From NCBI RefSeq assembly GCF_014635185.1, contig NZ_BMCM01000003.1:481623-545622 (forward strand): a DNA stretch of 64,000 nt, written 5' to 3'. The notes under the pieces were generated by a model. That model saw only the letters and a program-made list of their open reading frames with translations, ran no database searches and was not told the origin of the DNA. The stretch is from Microbacterium murale. GTDB lineage: Bacteria > Actinomycetota > Actinomycetes > Actinomycetales > Microbacteriaceae. A program made the translations under genes and the position numbers. Positions 43,565-52,778 of the stretch are shown in pieces. The stretch's first letter is position 1. The number at the start of each line of letters is the position of its first letter.

Positions 43565-43570
43565 TAGCGT
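43565..43570 (+). promoter_or_regulatory. -10 hexamer TAGCGT for the FAH-family gene
   Basis: TAGCGT lies seven bases before ATG 43578 and is divergent from the PrsW-family promoter 40 bases away. Confidence 0.5.
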
Positions 43571-43577
43571 AGAGGAC

Positions 43578-44447
43578 ATGCGTTTCGCCCATCTGCGTCG
43601 GCCGGACTCCCCCGACGCCCATCTCGCGGTGATCCAGGATACCGAGGCCATTCTGGTCTCGGATCTGATCGACCCCGCACCATCGACCCTCCAGCAGCTC
43701 ATCGAAGCAGGTGACGACGGCCTCGACGCACTGCGCACCGCACTCGACGAGCGCACCGCACCGCGTCATCCGCTCGCCGGCTTCGACTTCGCATCGGCTG
43801 TTCTCAATCCCCCCGTGATCCTCGCGATCGGCCTGAACTACGCCGCCCACTCCAGTGAACTGGGTTTGAAGACCGACACCGCACCGACCGTCTTCACGCT
43901 CTGGCCGAACTCGCTGACTTCGCATGGAGCGACGACGGAGTGGCCGCGCACTCTGAGCGAGTCGGTCGACTACGAGGCCGAACTCGGCGTTCTGATAGGG
44001 CGACCGGCGAAGAACGTGACCGAAGCAGACGCCCTCGACAGCGTCTGGGGCTACACGGTCGTCAACGACATCACGGCTCGTGACATCCAGTTCTCCGAGG
44101 CGCAGTGGTCGCGCTGCAAGTCGTTCGACGGCTTCACCCCGACCGGTCCGTTCGTCGTCACGGCCGATGAGATCGCGGACCCGCAGGATCTGCACATCTG
44201 GACCGTCGTGGACGGCCACACCGTGCAGGATGCCTCGACAGGCCAGATGGTCCGTTCGGTCGCGACGCTCATCGCGCATCTGTCGCAGTCGGTCACCCTG
44301 CAGCCCGGGACCCTGATCTCCACCGGCAGCCCTGGCGGGGCCGGCTACTCGCGCGAGCCGCAGATCTTCCTGCGCGACCGCTCCACGGTGACCGTCGGCA
44401 TCGACGGCATCGGCGAACTCACGACGCACTGCCGCATCCACGGCTGA
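43578..44447 (+). CDS. Fumarylacetoacetate hydrolase-family protein
   Basis: A 289-residue FAH-fold enzyme: ILAIGLNYAAHSSELG near 85, the metal ligands in YEAELGVLIG (E-x-E), the NDITARDIQ stretch near 160, and GTLISTGSPGGAGYSR near 245. The family includes 2-hydroxyhepta-2,4-diene-1,7-dioate isomerases, acylpyruvate hydrolases and oxaloacetate decarboxylases. The substrate is not set by context. It converges with aspA across a strong terminator. Confidence 0.9.
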   Translation: MRFAHLRRPDSPDAHLAVIQDTEAILVSDLIDPAPSTLQQLIEAGDDGLDALRTALDERTAPRHPLAGFDFASAVLNPPVILAIGLNYAAHSSELGLKTDTAPTVFTLWPNSLTSHGATTEWPRTLSESVDYEAELGVLIGRPAKNVTEADALDSVWGYTVVNDITARDIQFSEAQWSRCKSFDGFTPTGPFVVTADEIADPQDLHIWTVVDGHTVQDASTGQMVRSVATLIAHLSQSVTLQPGTLISTGSPGGAGYSREPQIFLRDRSTVTVGIDGIGELTTHCRIHG

Positions 44448-44457
44448 ACGCCGTGCA

Positions 44458-44497
44458 CGAGTGAGCCCCGTGCCCGGCCAGGCACGGGGCTCACTCG
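44458..44497. terminator. Bidirectional terminator between the FAH-family gene and aspA
   Basis: A perfect 17-bp stem (CGAGTGAGCCCCGTGCC / GGCACGGGGCTCACTCG) with a six-base loop between convergent genes; there is no U tract. Confidence 0.85.
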
Positions 44498-44505
44498 TCG
44501 GGCCG

Positions 44506-45966
44506 TCAGATCTCGATCAGGCCCTCAGGCGGGATGACGGAGATCGCGGCGGTGACTGCCTCGAGTCCCGACAGACGTGCCGGCGACAGCTGCTTCGTGA
44601 CCTCTTCGCGTGACATCAGTCCCGCTTCGACCACGAGGTCGGCGACGTTGCGGTTCGTGAGCAGCGCGGTCTTCGCGAGGGCGGCCGCAGCGGCGTAGCC
44701 GATGAACGGCGTGAGCGCCGTGATGACGCCGACCGAAGCACCCACCATCGCTCCGAGGCGATCGGTGTTCGCCGTGATGCCGTCGACGCAGTTGACGCGC
44801 AGTGTCCACATGGCCTGGCGCATCCAGGTGATCGACTGGAAGATCGAGTGCGCAATCACCGGCTCAAAGGCGTTCAGCTGCAACTGCCCCGCCTCGACAG
44901 CCATCGTGACGGTCATGTCCGCACCGACCACGGCGAACGCGACCTGATTCACGACCTCGGGGATCACGGGGTTGACCTTGCCCGGCATGATGCTCGAGCC
45001 CGCCTGCTTGGCCGGGAGGTTGATCTCGCCGAGACCGGCCTGCGGACCGGACGAGAGCAGGCGCAGGTCGTTGCAGATCTTCGAGAGCTTGATGGCGTTG
45101 CGCTTGAGCGACGAGGAGAACGACATGAAGGCACCGGTGTCGCTGGTGGATTCGACCAGGTCGGTCGCTGTCTCGAGATCGAGAGCGGTGATCTCACGCA
45201 GGTGGGTGAGCACGGCCTGTGCATAGTCGACGTGAGTGGTGATGCCGGTGCCGATCGCGGTCGCACCCATGTTGATCTCGAACATCAACGACGCGTTCTC
45301 GGTGAGACGGCTGTGGTCCTCGCCGAGAGTCGTCGCGAAGCCGTGGAACTCCTGCCCGAGCGTCATCGGCACGGCATCCTGCAACTGGGTGCGTCCCACC
45401 TTGAGGATGTCGTGGAAATCGACGGCCTTGCTCAGGAACGAGCGGCGCAGCAGATCGAGCTCATCGAGCAGGGAACGGAGGTTGAGGGAGAGGCCGATCT
45501 TGACAGCCGTCGGGTACACGTCGTTCGTTGACTGGCTGCGGTTGGTGTGGTCGATCGGAGAGAGGAAATCGTAATCGCCCTTCTCCCGCCCGGCGATCTC
45601 CAGCGCGATGTTGGTGATCACCTCGTTCGCGTTCATGTTCGTCGAGGTGCCGGCGCCACCCTGGATCACGCCCACCGTGAACTGGTCATGGAATTCGCCG
45701 TCGATGACCCGCTGCGCTGCGGCATCGATGAGATCGGCCCGCATGGCGTCGAGTGCGCCGATGTCCTTGTTCGCCCTGGCACTGGCCTGCTTCACCATCG
45801 CGAGAGCCCGGATGAGGTCGGGATACACCGAGATCGGTCGCTTCGTGATCGGGAAGTTCGCGTCGGCGCGGGCGGTGTGGATGCCCCAATACGCGTCGGC
45901 GGGCACCTCCATGCTCCCGAGGGAATCGGTCTCGGTACGAGTGGGGGCAGGCGCGGCAGAAGCCAT
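44506..45966 (-). CDS. aspA: Aspartate ammonia-lyase
   Basis: AspA splits aspartate into fumarate and ammonia. The 486-residue protein begins like aspartases (TETDSLGSMEVPADAYWGIH) and has GSSIMPGKVNPVIPEVVNQV at 323-342, the fumarase/aspartase signature in its aspartase form. Fumarase C is the close alternative; the N terminus and the signature context favour aspartase. AAGGATG precedes ATG 45966. Fumarate produced could be handled with the DctA system at 30-33 kb. Confidence 0.92.
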   Translation of the reverse strand: MASAAPAPTRTETDSLGSMEVPADAYWGIHTARADANFPITKRPISVYPDLIRALAMVKQASARANKDIGALDAMRADLIDAAAQRVIDGEFHDQFTVGVIQGGAGTSTNMNANEVITNIALEIAGREKGDYDFLSPIDHTNRSQSTNDVYPTAVKIGLSLNLRSLLDELDLLRRSFLSKAVDFHDILKVGRTQLQDAVPMTLGQEFHGFATTLGEDHSRLTENASLMFEINMGATAIGTGITTHVDYAQAVLTHLREITALDLETATDLVESTSDTGAFMSFSSSLKRNAIKLSKICNDLRLLSSGPQAGLGEINLPAKQAGSSIMPGKVNPVIPEVVNQVAFAVVGADMTVTMAVEAGQLQLNAFEPVIAHSIFQSITWMRQAMWTLRVNCVDGITANTDRLGAMVGASVGVITALTPFIGYAAAAALAKTALLTNRNVADLVVEAGLMSREEVTKQLSPARLSGLEAVTAAISVIPPEGLIEI

Positions 45967-46014
45967 GTCACATCCTTGTGGGTCGTGGCGGATCAGGGAA
46001 CGAGGGATGTCTCC

Positions 46015-46020
46015 AGTCTA
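46015..46020 (-). promoter_or_regulatory. -10 hexamer TAGACT for aspA
   Basis: TAGACT on the minus strand lies 48 bases before the aspA ATG and would give a short leader that includes its ribosome-binding site. Confidence 0.45.
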
Positions 46021-46067
46021 TGCCGCGCGCATCCTGCGAGAAGCGTCGCAGACGCCGCGTCGAGGCC

Positions 46068-46403
46068 TCAGTGGCCGACGACGATCAGCAGGATGCCGCT
46101 CGCCACCGCAACGGCGCAGAGCGCGAAGCAGCCGTACGCGCCGATCAACGCCACACGCTTCTGGCCGTCCGTGAGCGGGTTCTTCCTCGCGGCCTTCGCC
46201 GCCTGCTTCGCAGCGCGACGAGCTTCCTTCTCGGTGATCACGGTGATGGCATCGGTGAACTCCGCGGGACTCACCACCGGAGCGTGGCCCGCGCGGACGA
46301 GCAGCCGCAAGCCGAGTGCATAGAAGGTCACGACAGCGGCAGCACCGATGAGCGCGGCCGCGAACACCAGCACGAATGCGGCCCAGTCGATGTCGACGCT
46401 CAT
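46068..46403 (-). CDS. Small membrane protein coupled to the phosphate transporter
   Basis: The 111-residue protein has two membrane helices (about 8-30 and 84-108) joined by a cytoplasmic, Lys/Ala/Arg-rich helix (EKEARRAAKQAAKAARKN). It matches no family I can name. Its start overlaps the stop of the PiT gene as ATGA, so it is co-translated and may be a subunit or regulator of the transporter. Confidence 0.75.
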   Translation of the reverse strand: MSVDIDWAAFVLVFAAALIGAAAVVTFYALGLRLLVRAGHAPVVSPAEFTDAITVITEKEARRAAKQAAKAARKNPLTDGQKRVALIGAYGCFALCAVAVASGILLIVVGH

Positions 46404-47773
46404 TCTGTGCCCTCGTTCGTCGTGCTCGCGGCAGCGGCCTCGCCCGCTGCGACATCCTTCTCGCCGGGCGTCTTCTGTCCGCCCTTCTTCTGCGCGCGCT
46501 TCTTGGCGGCCTTGGCCTGTTCTTTGGCCTCGGCTTTCGCCTTCGCACGCGCCTTCGCCTCCGCACGGGCACGCTCGATCTGCAGCTGACGTCGGGTCGG
46601 CGGCGGCATGTCGGGCAGCTCGATCGCGAGACCGGACTCTGCGACGTCGCTCATCGCGTTCTCGGCGGTCACCGCATTGCGGCGCGAACGCAGGAACAGT
46701 CCGATGATGACGACGAGAGCGAGAACCGCATCGATCGCCACGCCCCAGTTGCCCAGCCAGACCACGAGAAGAGCAGCCAGCGCACCGACCGCCGCGGCAG
46801 CCGGCAGCGTGAGCAGCCAGCCGATGGCGATGCGTCCGGCCGTCCGCCAGCGCACGGTCGAGCCGCGCCGGCCGAGGCCCGAACCGATCACCGATCCGGA
46901 GGCGACCTGAGTGGTCGAGAGCGCGAAACCGAGAGCGCTGGATGCGAGGATGGTCGCCGCCGTCGAGCTCTCCGCCGCGAAGCCCTGAGCGGGCTTCACA
47001 TCGGTGAGGCCCTTGCCGAGCGTGCGGATGATGCGCCACCCGCCGAGATATGTGCCGAGGGCGATCGTGAAGGCACAGGCGAAGATGACCCAGAAGTACG
47101 GGTCCGACTGCTCGGAGTTCTGCCAGCCGACCGTGATGAGGGCGAGCGTGATGACGCCCATCGTCTTCTGTGCGTCGTTCGTGCCGTGCGCGAGAGCGAC
47201 CAGGGACGACGTGAAGATCTGGCCCCAGCGGAATCCGTCGCGACCATCCGGTTTGCCGTCGTAGCGGCGGGTGATCGAGTAGGCGATCTTCGTGGCGGCG
47301 AACGCGATGAGCCCTGCCGTGATCGGGGCGATGAGCGCGGGCAGGACGATCTTGGACAGAACCATGCCGAAGTCGATGCCCCCGATGCCGACGCCGATCA
47401 GCGTCGCGCCGATGAGCCCGCCGAACAGCGCGTGCGAGGAACTCGAGGGCAGTCCCAGCAGCCAGGTGAGCATGTTCCACGTGATGGCGCCGATGAGGCC
47501 GGCGAAGATCACGGACAGGAACAGCTCTGCACCCGAGTCCCGGATGGCGTCCTCGTTGATGATGCCGTGAGACACGGTCTTCGAGACCTCTGTCGACAGG
47601 AAGGCGCCGACGAGATTGAGGCCGGCCGCCAGGAGCACAGCCGTCTTCGGCTTGAGAGCACCCGTTGCGATGGGCGTCGCCATCGCATTCGCGGTGTCGT
47701 GAAAGCCGTTCGTGAAGTCGAAGAAGAGGGCTAGCACGATGACCAGCACGACGATGAGGGCTGCGGTTTCCAC
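46400..47773 (-). CDS. pit: PiT-family inorganic phosphate transporter
   Basis: A low-affinity phosphate (or metal-phosphate) symporter. The two inverted signature repeats are FFDFTNGFHDTANAMATPIA near residues 18-37 and ALAHGTNDAQKTMGVI near 195-210. About ten helices are visible, and the C-terminal 70 residues form a Lys/Ala/Gln-rich basic tail. GTG 47773 is chosen because homologues begin there; GTG 47842 is the longer alternative. The small membrane protein downstream is co-translated. Confidence 0.93.
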   Translation of the reverse strand: METAALIVVLVIVLALFFDFTNGFHDTANAMATPIATGALKPKTAVLLAAGLNLVGAFLSTEVSKTVSHGIINEDAIRDSGAELFLSVIFAGLIGAITWNMLTWLLGLPSSSSHALFGGLIGATLIGVGIGGIDFGMVLSKIVLPALIAPITAGLIAFAATKIAYSITRRYDGKPDGRDGFRWGQIFTSSLVALAHGTNDAQKTMGVITLALITVGWQNSEQSDPYFWVIFACAFTIALGTYLGGWRIIRTLGKGLTDVKPAQGFAAESSTAATILASSALGFALSTTQVASGSVIGSGLGRRGSTVRWRTAGRIAIGWLLTLPAAAAVGALAALLVVWLGNWGVAIDAVLALVVIIGLFLRSRRNAVTAENAMSDVAESGLAIELPDMPPPTRRQLQIERARAEAKARAKAKAEAKEQAKAAKKRAQKKGGQKTPGEKDVAAGEAAAASTTNEGTE

Positions 47774-47849
47774 CGTTCGCTTTCGGTTGTGTGAAAGGAA
47801 GAGAGCTGCCGACGTGATCGGCGTGACGAACGAAGAGTTCACCGTGGGT

Positions 47850-47879
47850 TTGACTTCCGTTTACCGGCCCCGATAAATC
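47850..47879 (+). promoter_or_regulatory. Second candidate promoter upstream of the oligopeptidase gene
   Basis: TTGACT and a GATAAATC segment 17-18 bases apart resemble a housekeeping promoter. A leaderless -10 also stands closer to the gene, so either or both may work. Confidence 0.3.
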
Positions 47880-47917
47880 CTCGCACCCTGCTCGGCTCCG
47901 GTCAACTCGACCTGGGT

Positions 47918-47923
47918 TAGCGT
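47918..47923 (+). promoter_or_regulatory. -10 hexamer TAGCGT for the oligopeptidase gene
   Basis: TAGCGT ends six bases before GTG 47930; this favours GTG 47930 over the GTG one codon upstream. Confidence 0.5.
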
Positions 47924-47929
47924 GGTGTG

Positions 47930-50041
47930 GTGACCAACGCCCCCATCGCAGCTCGCCGTTCCCACCTCCGCACTCACCACGGCGATACATTCGACGATCC
48001 TTACGAGTGGCTGCGTGAGAAGGACTCGGCCGAGGTGATCGCGCATCTCGAGGCGGAGAACGCGCACACCGACAGCGAGACGGCACACCTCGAGGAGCTG
48101 CGCGAGACGCTGTTCCAGGAGATCAAGGGCCGCGTGCAGGAGACCGATCTGTCGGTGCCGACCCGCAAGGGCGATTGGTGGTACTACAGCCGCAGCGAGG
48201 AGGGCTCGCAGTACGGCATCCAATGCCGCGCCGCGGCCGATGAGCGTGACTGGACTCCCCCGGTGCTCGAGCCGGGCGTGCCCGTCCCCGGTGAGCAGAT
48301 CCTCCTGGACGGCAATGTCGAGGCCGAGGGTCACGAATTCTTCTCGCTCGGCTCCTTCGACACATCGGATGACGGCGCCAAGATGCTGTGGGCTCCCGAT
48401 TACGAGGGCGACGAGCTCTACACGATCAAGGTGCGCGACCTGGTCAGCGGCGAGACGCTCCCCGACGAGATCCCGCGGACCGGTGGTGGCTTCTTCACCC
48501 CGGACGGCACAGGAATCATCTACACGACTCGCGACGACGCATGGCGTCCCGACACTCTGTGGCTGCACCTGATCGGCACACCGGTCGAGGACGACGTGAA
48601 GTTGTTCCACGAAGCGGATGAACGGTTCTGGCTGGGCGCCGGCGTCACTCGCAGCAAGCGGTACCTCGTGATCGGGGTCGGATCCAGCGTGACGAGCGAG
48701 GAATACCTCGTCGATCTTCGCGGTGACATCACCGCGGAGCCGCGACTAGTGTGGCCGCGGACCGAGGGCGTCGAGTACTCGCTCGAGCACGCCGTGATCG
48801 ACGGCGAGGATCGGCTGCTGATCCTGCACAATCAGGATGCGGTCGACTTCGAACTCGTCTCAGTACCGGCAGATGACCCCCAGCGCGAGCGACATGTCGT
48901 GATGGGGCACGAGGCCGGACGCCGCATCCTCGGCGTCGACTGCTTCCGCGACTTCGCCGTCGTCGGCTACCGCAGCGAGGGCCTCGAACGCATCGGCATG
49001 CTCGACTACGCCGACGACCGTGTGGAGGAACTCGGCTTCGACGAGCCGCTGTTCTCGGCATGGCCGGCAGGCAATCCGGAATGGCACTCGCCGTTCCTGC
49101 GCCTGGGGTACACGTCGTTCGTCACCCCGAGCACGGTCTACGACCTGGATCTGTCGACGCGAGAGCTCGTGCTGCGCAAACGCCAGCCGGTGCTCGGCGG
49201 CTACGAGTCGTCCGAGTACGGGCAGGAGCGGGCATGGGCTTCGGCGTCCGACGGCACGCAGGTGCCGATCTCGCTGGTGTGGAAGAAGACATTCGGCGCG
49301 CCTGGAGACGACATCCGGCCCGTGCACCTCTATGGCTACGGGTCGTACGAGCACTCGATCGACCCCGGCTTCTCGGTCGCCCGACTGTCGGAACTCGACA
49401 GGGGTGTGATCTTCGCCGTCGCGCACGTGCGCGGTGGCGGCGAGATGGGTCGCAGCTGGTACGACGACGGCAAGATGCTCAACAAGCGCAACTCGTTCAC
49501 CGACTTCGTGGCCTGCGCAGAGCACCTCATCGCCGCGCGCATCACGACCCCCGAGCACCTGGTCGCCGAGGGTGGCAGCGCAGGCGGTCTGCTGATGGGA
49601 GCCGTTGCGAACATCGCCCCTTCGCGGTTCGCCGGGATCCTGGCATCCGTTCCGTTCGTCGACGCGCTCACCAGCATCCTCGATCCCTCACTCCCCCTCA
49701 CCGTCATCGAGTGGGACGAATGGGGCGACCCGCTGCACGACGCGGACGTCTACGCCTACATGAAGTCGTACACGCCGTACGAGAACGTGCAGGACGGCGT
49801 CTCCTACCCGCGCATCCTCGCGATGACATCACTCAATGACACCCGTGTGCTCTACGTGGAGCCCGCGAAATGGGTTGCGCGACTTCGCGAGGCGGGGGCG
49901 GATGACGTGCTGCTCAAGTGCGAGATGGCCGCCGGGCACGGAGGCGTGAGCGGCAGGTACAACGCCTGGAAAGAGCGTGCATTCGAGCTCGCCTGGATGC
50001 TCGACGCCCTGGGTCTCGCTGAGAAGAAGCCGTCCGCCTGA
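47930..50041 (+). CDS. ptrB: Oligopeptidase B (S9A prolyl oligopeptidase family)
   Basis: A cytoplasmic serine peptidase of 703 residues that cuts short peptides after basic residues in the OpdB group. A seven-bladed propeller covers about 70-420. The hydrolase part has the catalytic serine in GGSAGG (residue 550), aspartate in LNDTRV (637) and histidine in AGHGG (670). The GYGSYEHSIDPGFS segment is typical of S9A. It starts with a leaderless-type GTG and is not in an operon. Confidence 0.93.
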   Translation: MTNAPIAARRSHLRTHHGDTFDDPYEWLREKDSAEVIAHLEAENAHTDSETAHLEELRETLFQEIKGRVQETDLSVPTRKGDWWYYSRSEEGSQYGIQCRAAADERDWTPPVLEPGVPVPGEQILLDGNVEAEGHEFFSLGSFDTSDDGAKMLWAPDYEGDELYTIKVRDLVSGETLPDEIPRTGGGFFTPDGTGIIYTTRDDAWRPDTLWLHLIGTPVEDDVKLFHEADERFWLGAGVTRSKRYLVIGVGSSVTSEEYLVDLRGDITAEPRLVWPRTEGVEYSLEHAVIDGEDRLLILHNQDAVDFELVSVPADDPQRERHVVMGHEAGRRILGVDCFRDFAVVGYRSEGLERIGMLDYADDRVEELGFDEPLFSAWPAGNPEWHSPFLRLGYTSFVTPSTVYDLDLSTRELVLRKRQPVLGGYESSEYGQERAWASASDGTQVPISLVWKKTFGAPGDDIRPVHLYGYGSYEHSIDPGFSVARLSELDRGVIFAVAHVRGGGEMGRSWYDDGKMLNKRNSFTDFVACAEHLIAARITTPEHLVAEGGSAGGLLMGAVANIAPSRFAGILASVPFVDALTSILDPSLPLTVIEWDEWGDPLHDADVYAYMKSYTPYENVQDGVSYPRILAMTSLNDTRVLYVEPAKWVARLREAGADDVLLKCEMAAGHGGVSGRYNAWKERAFELAWMLDALGLAEKKPSA

Positions 50042-50066
50042 TCAGGGCGCTCGCAGATCGGGCGTC

Positions 50067-50072
50067 TAACAT
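50067..50072 (+). promoter_or_regulatory. -10 hexamer TAACAT for the acyltransferase gene
   Basis: TAACAT lies eight bases before ATG 50081, slightly longer than the usual spacing in this window. Confidence 0.35.
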
Positions 50073-50080
50073 GGCGCGGG

Positions 50081-51193
50081 ATGTCCGACACCTCCGCCAG
50101 AATCACAGGTCTCGACGGACTCAGAGGATTCGCGTCTCTCGCCGTCGTGCTCTATCACCTCACCCTCATCGCCAGACCCGAGCTGAGCGAGACGGCGTGG
50201 GAGTGGCTGACGCAGAGTCCGCTCAAGATCGTGTTCCCCGGCACGGAGTCGGTGCTCGTGTTCTTCGCCCTGTCAGGACTGGTCGTCGCATTGCCCGCGC
50301 TGCGCTCCGACTTCACGTGGACGCGCTACTACCCGTCGCGCCTGCTGCGGCTGTATCTTCCGGTCTTCGGCGCACTGATCCTCGCGGCCGTCCTGATCAT
50401 CGCGATTCCCCGCGATCCGGCGACCATGCCGACCGGGACATGGCTGCGTGATGCACAGGCGACCACGGTCACGCCGCTCTCGCTGCTGACGGAGGCATCG
50501 CTCCTGCCGCAGTCGTACGACATCGACAACGTGCTGTGGTCGTTGCGCTGGGAGCTCTTCTTCTCCCTGCTGCTGCCGCTGTTCGTGTGGATCGCGATCC
50601 GATTCCGGCGGGCCAGTCCCTATCTCGCAGCCATCGCCGCGACGGCCACCATCGCAGGCAGGATGCTTGAGATCGACGCGCTGGTGTACTTCCCCGTGTT
50701 CCTCCTGGGGACGATCATCGCGATCAATCTCGACAGCATCCGCGCCTTCGCACAACGCGTGCGCACGCGGATGCTGTGGCCGGCGCTGGCGGTGCTCGCG
50801 GGAGTGCTGCTCATCGCCAGCTGGCTGGCACGGCCCTTCGTCGAAAGCGGCTCAGGCATCGCCGACGTGCTCTGGGGCCTCGCCGGCGTCGGTGCCGCTC
50901 TCATCGTGCTGCTCGTCATCGTGTGGCCGATGCTGCGCCGCGGGTGCGAACGATCGACCGCGCTCTGGCTGGGCAAGATCTCCTTCAGCCTCTACCTGGT
51001 GCACGCGCCGATCCTCGGCACGCTGGGCTACCTGCTCGGCCGGGAACACTGGTGGGTGGCGTGCCTGATCGGCGTACCGGTCTCACTCGTCGTCGCCGCC
51101 GCGTTCTACCAGTGGGTCGAGCGCCCATCGCACCGTCTCGCGCGACGGGTCGGAGGGTACGTCGCTCAACGTCTGGAGGCTCGCGCGGTCTGA
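50081..51193 (+). CDS. OafA/YrhL-type acyltransferase
   Basis: A 370-residue acyltransferase-3 membrane protein: LDGLRGFASLAVVLYH at 11-26 with the catalytic-site histidine, the FFALSGLVVALP helix, YYPSRLLRLYLPVF, and ten or so membrane helices. It lacks a C-terminal SGNH domain. It probably O-acetylates a surface polysaccharide or teichoic acid. It converges with a TagE-like glycosyltransferase gene, with which it ends base to base. Confidence 0.9.
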   Translation: MSDTSARITGLDGLRGFASLAVVLYHLTLIARPELSETAWEWLTQSPLKIVFPGTESVLVFFALSGLVVALPALRSDFTWTRYYPSRLLRLYLPVFGALILAAVLIIAIPRDPATMPTGTWLRDAQATTVTPLSLLTEASLLPQSYDIDNVLWSLRWELFFSLLLPLFVWIAIRFRRASPYLAAIAATATIAGRMLEIDALVYFPVFLLGTIIAINLDSIRAFAQRVRTRMLWPALAVLAGVLLIASWLARPFVESGSGIADVLWGLAGVGAALIVLLVIVWPMLRRGCERSTALWLGKISFSLYLVHAPILGTLGYLLGREHWWVACLIGVPVSLVVAAAFYQWVERPSHRLARRVGGYVAQRLEARAV

Positions 51194-52687
51194 TCAGCGC
51201 CCTGTCAGCCACTGGACCCGCCGACGCAGGACTCCTGCACGTCGGCGCAGCCGCACCCGCACCGGCTGTTCCCGCGCCGACTCGATCCGCTTCGCATCGA
51301 ACGCCGAGCGCAGTTCGCGCGCCCACTGACGAGTCACCGCCACGTCGGAGAACTCGGCGGCCCTGGCCATCGCACGCCTGCGCATCGCCTCGACCCTCGC
51401 CGCAGGCATCGACTGCAGCTCCACGATCCGCTGCGCCATCATCTCGGTATCCCGTTCCGGAACGATGAAGCCGTCGACACCGTCGCGGATCATGTCGGCC
51501 GGACCGTACCGGATGTCGTAGGCGATCGGGATGCAGCCCGCTGCCATGCTCTCGATCAGCACGAGCGGGAGTCCCTCCGAGGTCGACGTCAGAAGGCTGA
51601 AGCCCGCGCGCTGGAAGGCCGTGCGGGCATCAGGGTCGAAACCGCGCAGCCGAACGTGCTCGTCGAGGCCGAGAGCCTCGACCCGCCTGCGGATCTCACT
51701 CTCCTTCGGCCCGTCGCCGAACACGTCGAGACTGATCCGGGAATCCGTGGCCCGCGCCTTGGCGACGGCATCCACGGCGTGCTTCAGGCGTTTACGGGTC
51801 TCGAGCGACGCGACGACCACACCGGAGGAATCCGCGCGGGGACGTCCGGACGGCGGGAGGAATTCCGCCTCGTTCGGGATGGCGCGTATCCGGGCCGCGA
51901 CGTCCACAGCCGCCAGGTCGTCGACGAGGTCCGCCCGCTGCCTCGCCGTGAGCACCACGATGTCGTCGAAGTCGCCCGCGCGACGCAGCACGGGAGCTCG
52001 CGACGATCGCAGCGTGCCTGCTCGTCCGCCGAGTCGATGCGACGCGTGCACGATGTGCACAGTCGTCACGTTCTCTCTCCGATAGCCGGCGACGCAGCGC
52101 GCAGCCGTCTTCGAATCGACCAGCATGTAACTCGTCTTGCCCGCAGTCAGACGATCGAACCACCAGCGGTAGAGAGTCCAGCTCGATTTCCACGCACGAA
52201 TAGGTGTGCCGTCCTCCGCGTACACCACGATGCGCCGCGACGGGGCATCTGCGCGCTCTGTGGCGAGAAGGCTGCCGTCCGGACGGAACCGATCGACCGC
52301 TGTCGGCCCGCCGTCGGCCCCGGAGCGTCGCCTCGACAGGACGACGCCATCGCGCTCGGAGACGACGTCATCGTCGTTCGGCACGAGCGGCTCGACCGGG
52401 TCGATCTCGGTGTCCTTCGCACGCGGCGGGCGCTGGCGCAGTTCATCCCAGATGTTGCGGATCCTGAGCCCGTCGATCAGCTCCCCCGCCGCGCGGAGGC
52501 GCGCATCGAGCTCGGGATAATCCGGCCGATCGTCGAGCGTGAGGATGTCGACATCGACGCCGCCGATCCGCCTGAATGATCGCGAGCGGCGAAGCATGGC
52601 GTTCGTCATACCGCCGTAGTGGTCGCTGATTCCCCACGTGAGGGCGAAATGCCTGCCGTGCGGAAGACGTGAATCTGCGCGCATCAT
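51194..52687 (-). CDS. GT4 glycosyltransferase, TagE-like
   Basis: A 497-residue retaining glycosyltransferase resembling poly(glycerol-phosphate) glucosyltransferases. The N-terminal half (ALTWGISDHYGGMTNAMLRR) carries the accessory beta-sheet region seen in TagE/TarM, and the C-terminal half the GT4 fold with VASLETRKRLKHAVDAV, DVFGDGPKE and STSEGLPLVLIESMAAG (E-x7-E). It ends in a very basic tail. ATG 52687 is preferred to ATG 52720 because TATCGT lies seven bases before it. The role in wall glycopolymer glycosylation is inferred. Confidence 0.87.
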   Translation of the reverse strand: MMRADSRLPHGRHFALTWGISDHYGGMTNAMLRRSRSFRRIGGVDVDILTLDDRPDYPELDARLRAAGELIDGLRIRNIWDELRQRPPRAKDTEIDPVEPLVPNDDDVVSERDGVVLSRRRSGADGGPTAVDRFRPDGSLLATERADAPSRRIVVYAEDGTPIRAWKSSWTLYRWWFDRLTAGKTSYMLVDSKTAARCVAGYRRENVTTVHIVHASHRLGGRAGTLRSSRAPVLRRAGDFDDIVVLTARQRADLVDDLAAVDVAARIRAIPNEAEFLPPSGRPRADSSGVVVASLETRKRLKHAVDAVAKARATDSRISLDVFGDGPKESEIRRRVEALGLDEHVRLRGFDPDARTAFQRAGFSLLTSTSEGLPLVLIESMAAGCIPIAYDIRYGPADMIRDGVDGFIVPERDTEMMAQRIVELQSMPAARVEAMRRRAMARAAEFSDVAVTRQWARELRSAFDAKRIESAREQPVRVRLRRRAGVLRRRVQWLTGR

Positions 52688-52694
52688 CGAACCG

Positions 52695-52700
52695 ACGATA
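52695..52700 (-). promoter_or_regulatory. -10 hexamer TATCGT for the TagE-like gene
   Basis: TATCGT on the minus strand, seven bases before ATG 52687, implies leaderless initiation. Confidence 0.4.
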
Positions 52701-52778
52701 GGCGCTGAGCTTTCGTTCATCCTGTGGGCCGCCTGTGCGGCTGCTGGATGCTGTGACGTTCGGCGACGCCCGCGGTGC

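Noticed and set aside
44506..45966. Fumarase C
   Set aside because: The signature is shared by fumarase and aspartase, but the N terminus and the wording around GSSIMPGKVNPVIPEVVNQV fit aspartase better; an assay would be needed for certainty.
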